Assembly: GCA_947627975.1 (NCBI GenBank)
Contig: CANQYB010000009.1
Span: forward strand, 1 to 42,011
DNA length: 42,011 nt
Reading direction: 5' to 3'
From: an uncultured Bacilli bacterium
Lineage (GTDB): Bacteria > Bacillota_I > Bacilli_A > RF39 > UBA660
Under the pieces are notes generated by a model. It had not been told where the DNA came from and searched no databases. It was given only the letters and a program-made list of their open reading frames with translations. Below are positions 7,801 to 15,714 of the stretch, in pieces; within the stretch, counting starts at the first letter, position 1, and the number at the start of each line of letters is the position of its first letter. The translations under genes and the position numbers were made by a program.

Positions 7801-7860
7801 TTTTAGTATAAAAATGAGAAAAATTACATAAAATTTAAAAAATATAAAAAGAGGGAAAAT

Positions 7861-8400
7861 ATGAATTATAAAATATTAGTTAATAAAAAAAATAAATACA
7901 ATTTTTCTCCCCATAATTTAATTTGTAAGAAAAATTTTAATAATAATAAAATATTAGTTGAAAAAAGAACATATAAAAATTATTTAAAATTGAAAAAATT
8001 TTTAAAAAAATTTAATTATGAAATTGATATCGAATCAGCATATAGATCATATGATGAACAAAAAAAATTATTTTATGATATAGTTTCATTAAAAGGAATA
8101 AATCATGCTTTAAAATATGTTCAAAAGCCTGGATATTCTGAACATCAAACTGGTTTAGCTATTGATATTGCATTAATAAAAAATAATAAAATGTTATTTG
8201 ATTTTGATATAAATGATGAAAAATTTATAGAACTATTACATAAAAGTTTGTATAAATTTGGTTTTATTTTGAGATATCCTCAAAAAAAAGAAATATTTAC
8301 AGAAATAAATTATGAGCCATGGCATATTAGATATGTCGGAAAAAGGTTAGCTAAAAATATGTATTTTAATAATTTATGTTTAGAAGAAATAAAAAAATGA
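7861..8400 (+). CDS. VanY-type D-alanyl-D-alanine carboxypeptidase without signal peptide
   Basis: The 179-residue product begins at an ATG after AGAGGGAAAAT. Metallopeptidase residues of the VanY/DdcY family are present: SAYRSYDEQ (59-67), SEHQTGLAID with zinc ligands H95 and D102, and EPWHIRYV with E152 and H155. Such enzymes remove the terminal D-Ala from peptidoglycan stem peptides. VanY-like proteins are normally exported or membrane bound, yet the N-terminus here (MNYKILVNKKNKYN) is polar and basic with no hydrophobic segment, so the protein appears cytoplasmic, as VanX-type dipeptidases are. It could act on precursors or recycled peptides. No van regulatory or ligase genes are nearby, so there is no reason to infer glycopeptide resistance. 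It converges on def with a three-base gap. Confidence 0.85.
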   Translation: MNYKILVNKKNKYNFSPHNLICKKNFNNNKILVEKRTYKNYLKLKKFLKKFNYEIDIESAYRSYDEQKKLFYDIVSLKGINHALKYVQKPGYSEHQTGLAIDIALIKNNKMLFDFDINDEKFIELLHKSLYKFGFILRYPQKKEIFTEINYEPWHIRYVGKRLAKNMYFNNLCLEEIKK

Positions 8401-8403
8401 GAT

Positions 8404-8955
8404 TTAAATTTCTCTCATTAATTCTTGATTTTTATAGGGATTTTTTTTATCAATTTTATCTGTAAATAATATACCATTTAAATGATCAATTTCATGTTGA
8501 AAAGCAACAGCTATATCTTCTCTTACTCTTATGTTACATTTATTTCCCTCAATATCAAAATATTCTAAAGTTATTCTAGCATGTCTAGGTACTATTCCTT
8601 CAACATCTCTATCGACACTTAAACAACCTTCGCCTTCGCCAACATATATCAATTCTTCTGATTCACTTTTAATTTTTGGATTGATTATAACATAATTAGT
8701 AAAAGACTCATCTTCTTCTTCACTACATATTACAAATATTCTTAATAATTTTCCAACTTGTGGAAAGGCTAACCCCATGCCAGGACGTAAATTATATTTA
8801 GTAGAATATTTTTCAATTTGAGATAATTTTAAATATAGTAACATATCATTAATTAATTTTTTATTTTCATTACTTAATGGAAAAATTACTTCTTTAGAAA
8901 CTTTATGTAATAACTTATTTTTTTCATTTAAAATTTTAATATCAGGTAATTTCAT
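8404..8955 (-). CDS. def: Peptide deformylase
   Basis: The 183-residue product has all three deformylase motifs: GMGLAFPQVG (59-68), EGCLS with metal ligand C111, and QHEIDHLNG with ligands H154 and H158 and catalytic E155. It removes the formyl group from nascent proteins. The first motif is normally GxGLAAPQ; the second Ala is Phe here, a conservative oddity next to the active-site Gln66. Length and insertions fit the longer type 2 enzymes of Gram-positive bacteria. The start is supported by the RBS GAGGTGA, and a consensus promoter lies upstream. Confidence 0.95.
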   Translation of the reverse strand: MKLPDIKILNEKNKLLHKVSKEVIFPLSNENKKLINDMLLYLKLSQIEKYSTKYNLRPGMGLAFPQVGKLLRIFVICSEEEDESFTNYVIINPKIKSESEELIYVGEGEGCLSVDRDVEGIVPRHARITLEYFDIEGNKCNIRVREDIAVAFQHEIDHLNGILFTDKIDKKNPYKNQELMREI

Positions 8956-8980
8956 TTATTCACCTCATTAACTAAATAAA

Positions 8981-9009
8981 ATTATATGCATTTTGTGTCA
9001 TTTTGTCAA
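8981..9009 (-). promoter_or_regulatory. def promoter, full consensus
   Basis: Minus strand TTGACA (9004-9009), 17 nt, TATAAT (8981-8986). Both hexamers are perfect. Confidence 0.88.
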
Positions 9010-9073
9010 ATTTATAATTATTGAAATAATTAATTTTATATGTTAATATAATTTTAATTTAGAGGTGGTTTTG

Positions 9074-10204
9074 TTGCTAAGGGAAGAAGTAATATTTGAA
9101 AGATTGCAAAATATAATTGAAATAGATAAAAAAATATATAACTTATATGGATATTTTATTGATACGTATAAAAATGATAATATTAATACTATTACGAATA
9201 TTAAATTAGCAGAATATAAAGAAGAAATTGATTTAATTTTAAAAAACGAAAAATCACCTAATAATGAATTTAATTTTCCTTTAAAATTTATTGATAATGA
9301 AGATTCATTTGAAGAAGATAATGATTATTTTGATGAATATGATGATGAGTATGATGAAGAATATGATGATGAGTATGATGAAGAATATGATGAAGAATAT
9401 GATGAAGAATATGGTGATGAGTATGATGAGAAATGTGATGAAGATGAACAGGATATAAATATTTCATTATCTGATTTTAGTTATATTATTAATAAAAAAC
9501 TTGATACATATATTTATTATTTAAAAAAATATAAAAAAGAAGAAGACAAAATATATAAATTAATAGATATAGATTTAGAAAATTTAAAAAATTATAATGA
9601 ATATTCAGATATTTTAGAAAAAATATATAGTAACAATTATTTGGGTTACCATATAAAAAATAGAATAGATAATAGATTACTTAATTTAAAAAATAAAAAT
9701 AATTTCGATTATAATTTTCATAATAGTCTTAATATTGATAGATTATATTTATTTTATAATTATTTAATTCCTTATGATTATTTAGATTATATTTTATCTT
9801 TTAGATTGAAAAGTATTTTTGAAGATGAAATTATAGAAAATAAATTTATTGAAACAAAATTTAAAAAAAATTTGTATAATATATTAGAACACCCATCTTA
9901 TTTAGATGATTTAGATAAAAAAAACACGTTTCAATACGAACGTATCCAGGATGCAATTGATTTTTATCTAGGATATAGCAATGCAGAAAATAAAGAAGAA
10001 AGAATAAGAAATATTAGTTATTTTAAAACTGAAATAAGCTTTTTGGATAATTATAGTATTAATAATCTTTTAAATATATTTGAAAATAAATTTTTAAAGC
10101 AAGGGCTAATTGGGTATGATGATTTTAATTATATAAAATATATTATAGATGATACTGTAGAACAAAAAAATTCAATTTATTATTTAACAAAAAAAATTAA
10201 ATAG
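9074..10204 (+). CDS. Unknown protein with acidic DEYDEE tandem repeat
   Basis: I do not recognise this family. The track starts at GTG 9065, which lies inside the RBS AGAGGTGG; TTG 9074, five bases after it, is a better start and gives 376 residues. An N-terminal helical part (about 1-85) is followed by a strongly acidic stretch of YDEE/YDDE units (about 89-123) and then by about 250 residues rich in Asn, Tyr, Ile and Lys with predicted helices. There is no signal peptide or membrane span, so it is probably cytoplasmic. It stands alone between def (divergent) and a terminator. Weak promoter-like AT boxes (TTAATATAAT) lie upstream. The repeat may act as a flexible acidic linker. Confidence 0.7.
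   Translation: MLREEVIFERLQNIIEIDKKIYNLYGYFIDTYKNDNINTITNIKLAEYKEEIDLILKNEKSPNNEFNFPLKFIDNEDSFEEDNDYFDEYDDEYDEEYDDEYDEEYDEEYDEEYGDEYDEKCDEDEQDINISLSDFSYIINKKLDTYIYYLKKYKKEEDKIYKLIDIDLENLKNYNEYSDILEKIYSNNYLGYHIKNRIDNRLLNLKNKNNFDYNFHNSLNIDRLYLFYNYLIPYDYLDYILSFRLKSIFEDEIIENKFIETKFKKNLYNILEHPSYLDDLDKKNTFQYERIQDAIDFYLGYSNAENKEERIRNISYFKTEISFLDNYSINNLLNIFENKFLKQGLIGYDDFNYIKYIIDDTVEQKNSIYYLTKKIK
9338..9442 (+). repeat. 12-bp in-frame tandem repeat (YDEE units)
   Basis: About nine imperfect copies of TATGATGAAGAA encode Y-D-[DE]-E units. Because the unit is 12 bp, copy-number changes would lengthen or shorten the protein without breaking the frame. Confidence 0.85.
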
Positions 10205-10334
10205 TTTTTTATTAGATTCAAAGAATTTTAAGTTAACTTATTTTATTTTTAAGTTATATTATTAAAAAATTATAATATAAAATATTTTAATTTATTAGAA
10301 AGTCAGCATGAAAGAAAATAAAAATATAAAAAAT

Positions 10335-10362
10335 AAAACCTCTAGAAAACTAGAGATTTTTT
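10335..10362 (+). terminator. Rho-independent terminator
   Basis: AAAACCTCTAG, loop AAAA, CTAGAGATTTTTT: six perfect pairs (CTCTAG/CTAGAG), one mismatch, then A/T pairs into a T run. It ends the unknown gene. A second small hairpin (AAAGGAA/TTCCTTT, 10370-10387) sits at the end of the minus-strand YjcZ-like gene. Confidence 0.75.
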
Positions 10363-10388
10363 CAATTTAAAAGGAAATAATTCCTTTA

Positions 10389-10571
10389 TTAATTGTTATT
10401 ATTAAACCATCCTGCGCCAATAATTATAACAAGTAAGATGAATAAAACAATCCAAATGGCTGCACCTATGCCATAACCTGATGAATATCCTGAATATCCG
10501 CCCATTTGTGGACAACATTGATTCATTCCATATCCACCACCATAGTAGCCATTATTTCCATAATAATACAT
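10389..10571 (-). CDS. YjcZ-family small membrane protein
   Basis: The 60-residue product has a Gly/Tyr/Asn-rich head (MYYYGNNGYYGGGYG) with a CC pair, followed by GIGAAIWIVLFILLVIIIGAGWF, the single hydrophobic segment typical of the YjcZ family annotated in spore formers. A strong RBS (AAGGAGG) stands nine bases before the ATG, which supports translation of this short gene. Family function is not established. In this window only the YlbD/YlbE-like genes also have sporulation-related naming, so a role in spores cannot be inferred. Confidence 0.75.
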   Translation of the reverse strand: MYYYGNNGYYGGGYGMNQCCPQMGGYSGYSSGYGIGAAIWIVLFILLVIIIGAGWFNNNN

Positions 10572-10704
10572 ATTATTATACCTCCTTAATGTATCTATTA
10601 CATTTTATTAATAATGTTTTGTTTTTGACATTAAAAATGCCTATTTTTTAAATACTTGTTTTTTAAACTAATATTTTATGTTATTATTAAAATAGGAGTA
10701 GATT

Positions 10705-11856
10705 ATGAAAAATAATATAAAAAGATGTGACAAATTATTATTAATATTAACTTTATTATATTCATTACTTGGACTTATAATGATTTTTAGTTCATCTTCA
10801 GTTGCAGCTGTATATCGTTATGGCCTTAGTACTAATTATTATTTCATACGTCAGTTATTATTTACTTTAGTGGGATTTGTTTTTGGTTTTGTTTTTATTT
10901 TAAATTTTCCCATTAAAAAATATAAAATTTTTATTCCAATAGGATTTATAATACTTGTTTGTTTATTAATGTTTGTATTAACTGGAGAAAGTACTAATGG
11001 AGCTAAAAGTTGGCTAAATATCGGTTCTTTTGGTATTCAACCTACTGAATTTGCTAAATTATATTTAATAATATTTTTTGCTTATTTTTATGGATATAGA
11101 CTAAAAACAATGAAAAATAAATATGCAATATTTTTTCCTTTAATTATAGCAATAATTTTTTTTATATTGATTATTATGCAACCAGATTTAGGAGGTTCAC
11201 TAATTTTAGTAGGAATTGTATCGATGATGTTTTTTTCAATACCACTTCCTAAAAACAAAATGAATAAAATTATTAAAATAAGTGCCATAATTGGAATAAT
11301 AGCAATAATATTTTTATTTCAATTTGGAGGAAATATATTAAATGAAACTCAAGCTAAACGTCTAAAATATAAAAATCCTTGTTCTAGATATACTGAGGAT
11401 ACAGGATATCAAGTTTGTAATAGTTTGATTTCAGTATCTAATGGAGGCTTATTTGGTCTTGGACTCGGAAATTCAACTCAAAAATATCTATATTTACCTG
11501 AGGCTCATACAGATTTTATATTTTCAATAGTTTTAGAAGAACTTGGAGCTATTGTAGGAACGTTAATAATTATAGGTTATATTATTATTTTATTTAGAAT
11601 TTTAAATATTGCTAGAAATGCCTTATTTTTAAGTGGTTCTATTATTGCTTATGGAACTTTTTCATTAATGATTTTGCATATTTTTGTCAATTTATTAGGT
11701 ATTCTTGGTTTAATTCCCTTAACTGGAGTTCCACTTCCATTTCTATCATATGGAGGAAGTTTTAATTTAGTAATAATAACATTATTATTTATAGTTCAAA
11801 GAGTGGTAATAGAATCCAAAAATATTAAAAGAAAAAAAGAATTACAAAATATTTAA
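10705..11856 (+). CDS. ftsW: SEDS-family peptidoglycan glycosyltransferase FtsW/RodA
   Basis: The 383-residue membrane protein has about ten hydrophobic spans and the SEDS signatures: IMIFSSSSVAA in the first span, LNIGSFGIQPTEFAKL, PEAHTDFIFSIVLEELG with the conserved catalytic-loop Asp, and PLTGVPLPFLSYGGS near the C-terminus. SEDS proteins polymerise lipid II into glycan strands together with a class B PBP. FtsW (division) is favoured over RodA by length and the HTDFIF loop, but SpoVE/RodA-type function cannot be excluded. The ATG follows AGGAGTAG. Two overlapping promoter candidates lie upstream (TTGACA at 10625 with TTAAAT; extended TGTTATTAT at 10679). Confidence 0.88.
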   Translation: MKNNIKRCDKLLLILTLLYSLLGLIMIFSSSSVAAVYRYGLSTNYYFIRQLLFTLVGFVFGFVFILNFPIKKYKIFIPIGFIILVCLLMFVLTGESTNGAKSWLNIGSFGIQPTEFAKLYLIIFFAYFYGYRLKTMKNKYAIFFPLIIAIIFFILIIMQPDLGGSLILVGIVSMMFFSIPLPKNKMNKIIKISAIIGIIAIIFLFQFGGNILNETQAKRLKYKNPCSRYTEDTGYQVCNSLISVSNGGLFGLGLGNSTQKYLYLPEAHTDFIFSIVLEELGAIVGTLIIIGYIIILFRILNIARNALFLSGSIIAYGTFSLMILHIFVNLLGILGLIPLTGVPLPFLSYGGSFNLVIITLLFIVQRVVIESKNIKRKKELQNI

Positions 11857-11941
11857 ATGAAATTTAATTAATATTTTATATTATTATTTATAATTTATAA
11901 TTTAATTTATTTTGTTTTTTAAAACTATTACTCTATTTTTC

Positions 11942-11970
11942 TTGACAAATTATATAATTTGTTTTAATAT
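11942..11970 (+). promoter_or_regulatory. Sortase gene promoter
   Basis: TTGACA (11942-11947), 17 nt, TAATAT (11965-11970), followed by the very strong RBS AAGGAGGGGG. Confidence 0.82.
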
Positions 11971-11994
11971 ATTTAGTATTTTAAGGAGGGGGTT

Positions 11995-12744
11995 ATGAAA
12001 AAAAGTAAATTATATACATTTAGGATAGTTTTACTTGTTTTCATATTTTTATCTGCTTCGATAAATGCTATTTATTTATTTCAAAATCAAGTTGATAAAT
12101 ATAAATCTAAAAATTTAGAAAATGCTTATCAAATTGAAAATGCTAAAAATAATGAAAAATTAAGTAGAAAAATAGATGTAACGTCATATCAAAATGCCGT
12201 AGATAGTTTAAGAAGTGAATTTAATAATACAGATATTTTAGGAACTATAAAAATAAATGATACTAATATTAATACTACAATAGTTCAAGGATCAGATAAT
12301 TTATTTTATTTAAATCATTCTGTTAATAAAGAAGAAAATATATTAGGTTCGGTTTTTATGGATTATCGAAACCAAGTGACAGATAAAATTAAATTACTAT
12401 ATGGTCATAATTCAAGAAGATTACAACCAATTTTTCATGAATTAGAAAAATTTTTGGATGAAAATTTTTTAAAACAACATTTATATTTTCAAATAATGGA
12501 TGAAACAGGATTATATAATTATAAAATATTTTCTGTTATGGTTGTTCCAAATTCAACTACAAAACATATGCAAATTGAATTTGATGATGATAATGCTTAT
12601 ATTCAACATTTAAAATGGCTAAAAGAAAATTCTAAATTTATTTTAGATGAGGAAATATCTTCTAAAGATGAAATAGTTTTATTGCAAACATGTTATTATA
12701 ATCCCTCTGATTCTTTTATTATAATTGCCGCAAAAAAAATATAA
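11995..12744 (+). CDS. Class B-like sortase with Ser in place of catalytic Arg
   Basis: The 249-residue product has an N-terminal anchor (about 10-28) and a sortase domain from about residue 60. Recognisable elements are ILGTIKIND, SDNLFYLNHSV, GSVFMDYRN, LLYGHN with catalytic H138, and LLQTC with catalytic C233. Sortases cleave a sorting signal and attach the protein to the wall; the NPNTSD protein at 798 is the obvious in-window substrate candidate. In class B enzymes Cys is followed about eight residues later by the transition-state Arg just before a Phe (xxARF). Here the stretch reads CYYNPSDSF, so Ser240 occupies that position and no Arg is near. It may be an inactive or altered enzyme, or another Arg may take over. 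It is transcribed alone from its own promoter. Confidence 0.85.
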   Translation: MKKSKLYTFRIVLLVFIFLSASINAIYLFQNQVDKYKSKNLENAYQIENAKNNEKLSRKIDVTSYQNAVDSLRSEFNNTDILGTIKINDTNINTTIVQGSDNLFYLNHSVNKEENILGSVFMDYRNQVTDKIKLLYGHNSRRLQPIFHELEKFLDENFLKQHLYFQIMDETGLYNYKIFSVMVVPNSTTKHMQIEFDDDNAYIQHLKWLKENSKFILDEEISSKDEIVLLQTCYYNPSDSFIIIAAKKI

Positions 12745-12849
12745 TTTAATTATATTTTTTTTATATAATTAACTGTATTTAAAATTTTCTTGTTTTTTTA
12801 AATTTGATATGTTATTCTATTAATAGAATAAAAGGTAGGTGAAATAAGT

Positions 12850-13701
12850 ATGGATTTTATTATGAATATTTATAATAGTCAATACTTTACAATTGGAATT
12901 TTTATAGTTATAGCTGTTTTAGCATTAATATTTTTAATTTTGTTATTAAGTGGTGGAAAGAAAAAGAAAAAAGCTAAACAAGAGAATATAGCAAAACAAG
13001 AAAATGAAATAAATAACAATTTAAATCAAGATGTATTAAATGCAACTAATGGGGTAGCTAGTAATAATATGGACGTTAATACAATTGATAGCATAAATGA
13101 CAATGCAATTGATAATGTTATTATTACGCCTGATATGAAAAGTGATAATATAAATCCTATTACAAATAATGATCAAAATATGGAAAATAATAATATATTT
13201 AATTCGCAAATGCCACCACTTTCAAATGACATAGGTGAGATTAATCAAAATAATGAAATTAATAGTCAAGATAGTGTATTAAATAATCAAGTTAATGAAA
13301 TTAATAATCAACCTAATATATTAAATAGTCAAGTTAATGAAATAGATAATCAAAATATTAATGATACTAATCCAAATTCTAATGCTTTTAGTAATAATAT
13401 GGATATTACTCAAAATCCAATTGAAAATATGACAAATACAAACTTTAATATAAATGAAAATACAAATAATGAAATAAATTCAACTGAAAATAATGTTCCT
13501 GAAGTTAATTCTTCAAATAAACAAGTTGAAAATCAAGAAGTTAAAAGTGAAGTTAAACTTCCAAGTATTGATGATTTATTAAAAAGTGCAAATGAAAGTA
13601 GTAATTCTCAAAATCAAAATAATTCTGAACAATTTAGTTCTGTATATGTATCTAATAAAAATGATGAGATTGAACTTCCAAAATTAAATGACAATAATTA
13701 G
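12850..13701 (+). CDS. Membrane-anchored Asn/Gln-rich low-complexity protein
   Basis: The 283-residue product has one N-terminal membrane span (about 12-32, IGIFIVIAVLALIFLILLL), a basic stop-transfer stretch GGKKKKKAK, and then about 235 residues dominated by Asn, Ile, Gln and Ser, presumably disordered. A short internal repeat is visible (NQVNEINNQ, SQVNEIDNQ). Positive residues after the span suggest the tail is cytoplasmic. A more ordered motif LPSIDDLLKSANES occurs near the C-terminus and could be a docking site. No family is recognised. The RBS AGGTAGGTG precedes the ATG, and a terminator follows. Confidence 0.75.
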   Translation: MDFIMNIYNSQYFTIGIFIVIAVLALIFLILLLSGGKKKKKAKQENIAKQENEINNNLNQDVLNATNGVASNNMDVNTIDSINDNAIDNVIITPDMKSDNINPITNNDQNMENNNIFNSQMPPLSNDIGEINQNNEINSQDSVLNNQVNEINNQPNILNSQVNEIDNQNINDTNPNSNAFSNNMDITQNPIENMTNTNFNINENTNNEINSTENNVPEVNSSNKQVENQEVKSEVKLPSIDDLLKSANESSNSQNQNNSEQFSSVYVSNKNDEIELPKLNDNN

Positions 13702-13709
13702 TTTAAAAG

Positions 13710-13731
13710 AAACTGTTTACAGTTTTTTTTT
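13710..13731 (+). terminator. Rho-independent terminator
   Basis: AAACTG (13710-13715), loop TTTA, CAGTTT, followed by a run of nine T. It separates the Asn-rich gene from parE. Confidence 0.75.
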
Positions 13732-13779
13732 AATGTTTTTAAAGCATTTTACTTTTACTTTGGAAAAAATTTGAATTTA

Positions 13780-13788
13780 TGATAAAAT
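13780..13788 (+). promoter_or_regulatory. Extended -10 promoter of parE-parC
   Basis: TGATAAAAT ends 15 bases before the ATG, implying a very short leader that includes only the RBS GGTGAT. Confidence 0.5.
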
Positions 13789-13803
13789 AATTATGGTGAT
13801 ATA

Positions 13804-15708
13804 ATGAAAAAATATGATGAAAGTTCGATAAAAATTTTAGAGGGACTAGAAGCAGTTAGAAAAAGACCCGGAATGTATATTGGTAGTACTGATAAAAGAG
13901 GATTACATCATATGGCTTGGGAAATTGTAGATAATGCTATGGATGAAGTAATAAATGGTTTTGGGAATAAAATAATTGTTACTTTAAATAAAGATAATTC
14001 TATTACTATTAAAGATAATGGTAGAGGTATACCAATTGGAATGCATGAATCAGGAAAGTCAACTCCAGAGGTAATATATACTATTTTACATGCTGGTGGT
14101 AAATTTACAAGTGATGGTTATAAAGTATCAGGGGGACTTCATGGAGTTGGAGCATCGGTTGTAAACGCTTTATCTTCCTATATGAAAGTTACTACTTATC
14201 ATGATGGAAAAATAGCAGAAATTGAGTTTGAAAATGGGGGAAAGGTTAAATCACCATTAAAAATTTTAGGTAATACTAATAAAACAGGAACTGAAGTTAC
14301 TTTTAAGGCTGATGAATCAATATTTAAAAACGCGAGATTTTCTTTTACAACTATTTGTGAAAGATTACAGGAATCTGCATTCTTAGTACCTATTTTAACA
14401 ATTGAAGTAAATGATATAGAAGATGATAAACATGAAATTTATCATTATGAAAAAGGTATTCATTCATTTGTAGAATATATTAATCAACATAAAACTACAT
14501 TAAATGATATTTTAACATTTAATGGTAAAAAAAATGATATAAATGTTGAAGTTTCTTTACAATATAATAATAGTTATAATGAAAGTATTTTATCTTTTGT
14601 AAATAATGTTCGAACTTCTGATGGTGGAACACACGAGGTTGGGTTTAAAACTGGAATTACAAAAGCTTTTAATGATTATGCTAAAAATAATAATTTAATT
14701 AAAACAAAAGATGGTTCTTTTGATGGAAGTGATATTAGAGAAGGATTAACAGCTGTAATTAGTTTAAAAATTCCAGAAAATTTATTGCAATTTGAAGGAC
14801 AAACAAAAGGAAAATTAGGAACACCTGAGGCAAGAAGTGTAGTTGAAAATATAGTTTATGATAATGTATCATTCTTTTTAGAAGAAAATAAAGAAATTGC
14901 TTTATCTATAATTGATAAAGCGTTTAAATCAAAAATGGCAAGAGAGGCGGCAAGAAAAGCTAGAGAAGAAGCTCGAAATGGAAAGTCCAAAAAAGCAATT
15001 GAAAAAAATTTATCAGGAAAACTTTCCCCAGCTCAATCAAAAAATCCCAAAATAAATGAATTATTTTTAGTTGAGGGTGATTCTGCAGGTGGCTCTGCTA
15101 AGGGGGGAAGAAATAGAAAATTTCAAGCTATCCTTCCTCTTAGAGGAAAAGTTTTGAATTCGCAAAAAGCTTCTATGTCCGAAATTTTAAAAAATGAAGA
15201 ATTGAATACAATGATTCATACTATTGGGGCTGGAGTTGGTTCAGATTTTGATGTTAAAGATTCTAATTATGATAAAGTTATCATTATGACAGATGCCGAT
15301 GTTGATGGAGCCCATATTCAAATATTATTACTTACATTTTTTTACAACTACATGAGAGGATTAATTGAAGCTGGAAAACTTTATTTAGCATTGCCACCAC
15401 TTTATAAAATTGATTATGGAAAAAAACATTTTTACGCTTATTCTGATGAAGAATTAGAAGAAATAAAAAGAAATAATAGTGGAAAATTTAGTGTTCAAAG
15501 ATATAAAGGTTTAGGAGAAATGAATCCAGATCAATTATGGGAAACTACAATGAATCCAGATACGAGAACATTAATTAGAATAAATATAAATGATGCAGCT
15601 TTAGCTGATAGAAGAGTTAATATTTTAATGGGAGATAAAGTAGAACCACGAAAAGAATGGATTAATGAAAATGTTGAATTTACATTAGAGGATGATTATA
15701 GAGGGTAG
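13804..15708 (+). CDS. parE: DNA topoisomerase IV subunit B
   Basis: The 634-residue product has the GHKL ATPase motifs EIVDNAMDE (N44), DNGRGIP (71-77) and GGLHGVGASVVNALS (110-124), then the transducer and a TOPRIM domain with EGDSAGG (about 424) and DADVDGAHI (about 497). The sequence GQTKGKLGTPEARS and the WEIVDN form are those of ParE rather than GyrB. Together with ParC it decatenates daughter chromosomes using ATP. parC starts six bases after its stop, so the two are co-transcribed. Confidence 0.95.
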   Translation: MKKYDESSIKILEGLEAVRKRPGMYIGSTDKRGLHHMAWEIVDNAMDEVINGFGNKIIVTLNKDNSITIKDNGRGIPIGMHESGKSTPEVIYTILHAGGKFTSDGYKVSGGLHGVGASVVNALSSYMKVTTYHDGKIAEIEFENGGKVKSPLKILGNTNKTGTEVTFKADESIFKNARFSFTTICERLQESAFLVPILTIEVNDIEDDKHEIYHYEKGIHSFVEYINQHKTTLNDILTFNGKKNDINVEVSLQYNNSYNESILSFVNNVRTSDGGTHEVGFKTGITKAFNDYAKNNNLIKTKDGSFDGSDIREGLTAVISLKIPENLLQFEGQTKGKLGTPEARSVVENIVYDNVSFFLEENKEIALSIIDKAFKSKMAREAARKAREEARNGKSKKAIEKNLSGKLSPAQSKNPKINELFLVEGDSAGGSAKGGRNRKFQAILPLRGKVLNSQKASMSEILKNEELNTMIHTIGAGVGSDFDVKDSNYDKVIIMTDADVDGAHIQILLLTFFYNYMRGLIEAGKLYLALPPLYKIDYGKKHFYAYSDEELEEIKRNNSGKFSVQRYKGLGEMNPDQLWETTMNPDTRTLIRININDAALADRRVNILMGDKVEPRKEWINENVEFTLEDDYRG

Positions 15709-15714
15709 GAAAAA

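Noticed and set aside
12746-12772. AT-only hairpin TTAATTATAT/ATATAATTAA after the sortase gene
   Set aside because: No G/C pairs and no T run after the stem; such pairing is expected by chance in this composition.
15102-15108. Six-G run in parE as another slippage site
   Set aside because: It lies within the conserved TOPRIM coding region and the frame is intact; no regulatory meaning is likely.
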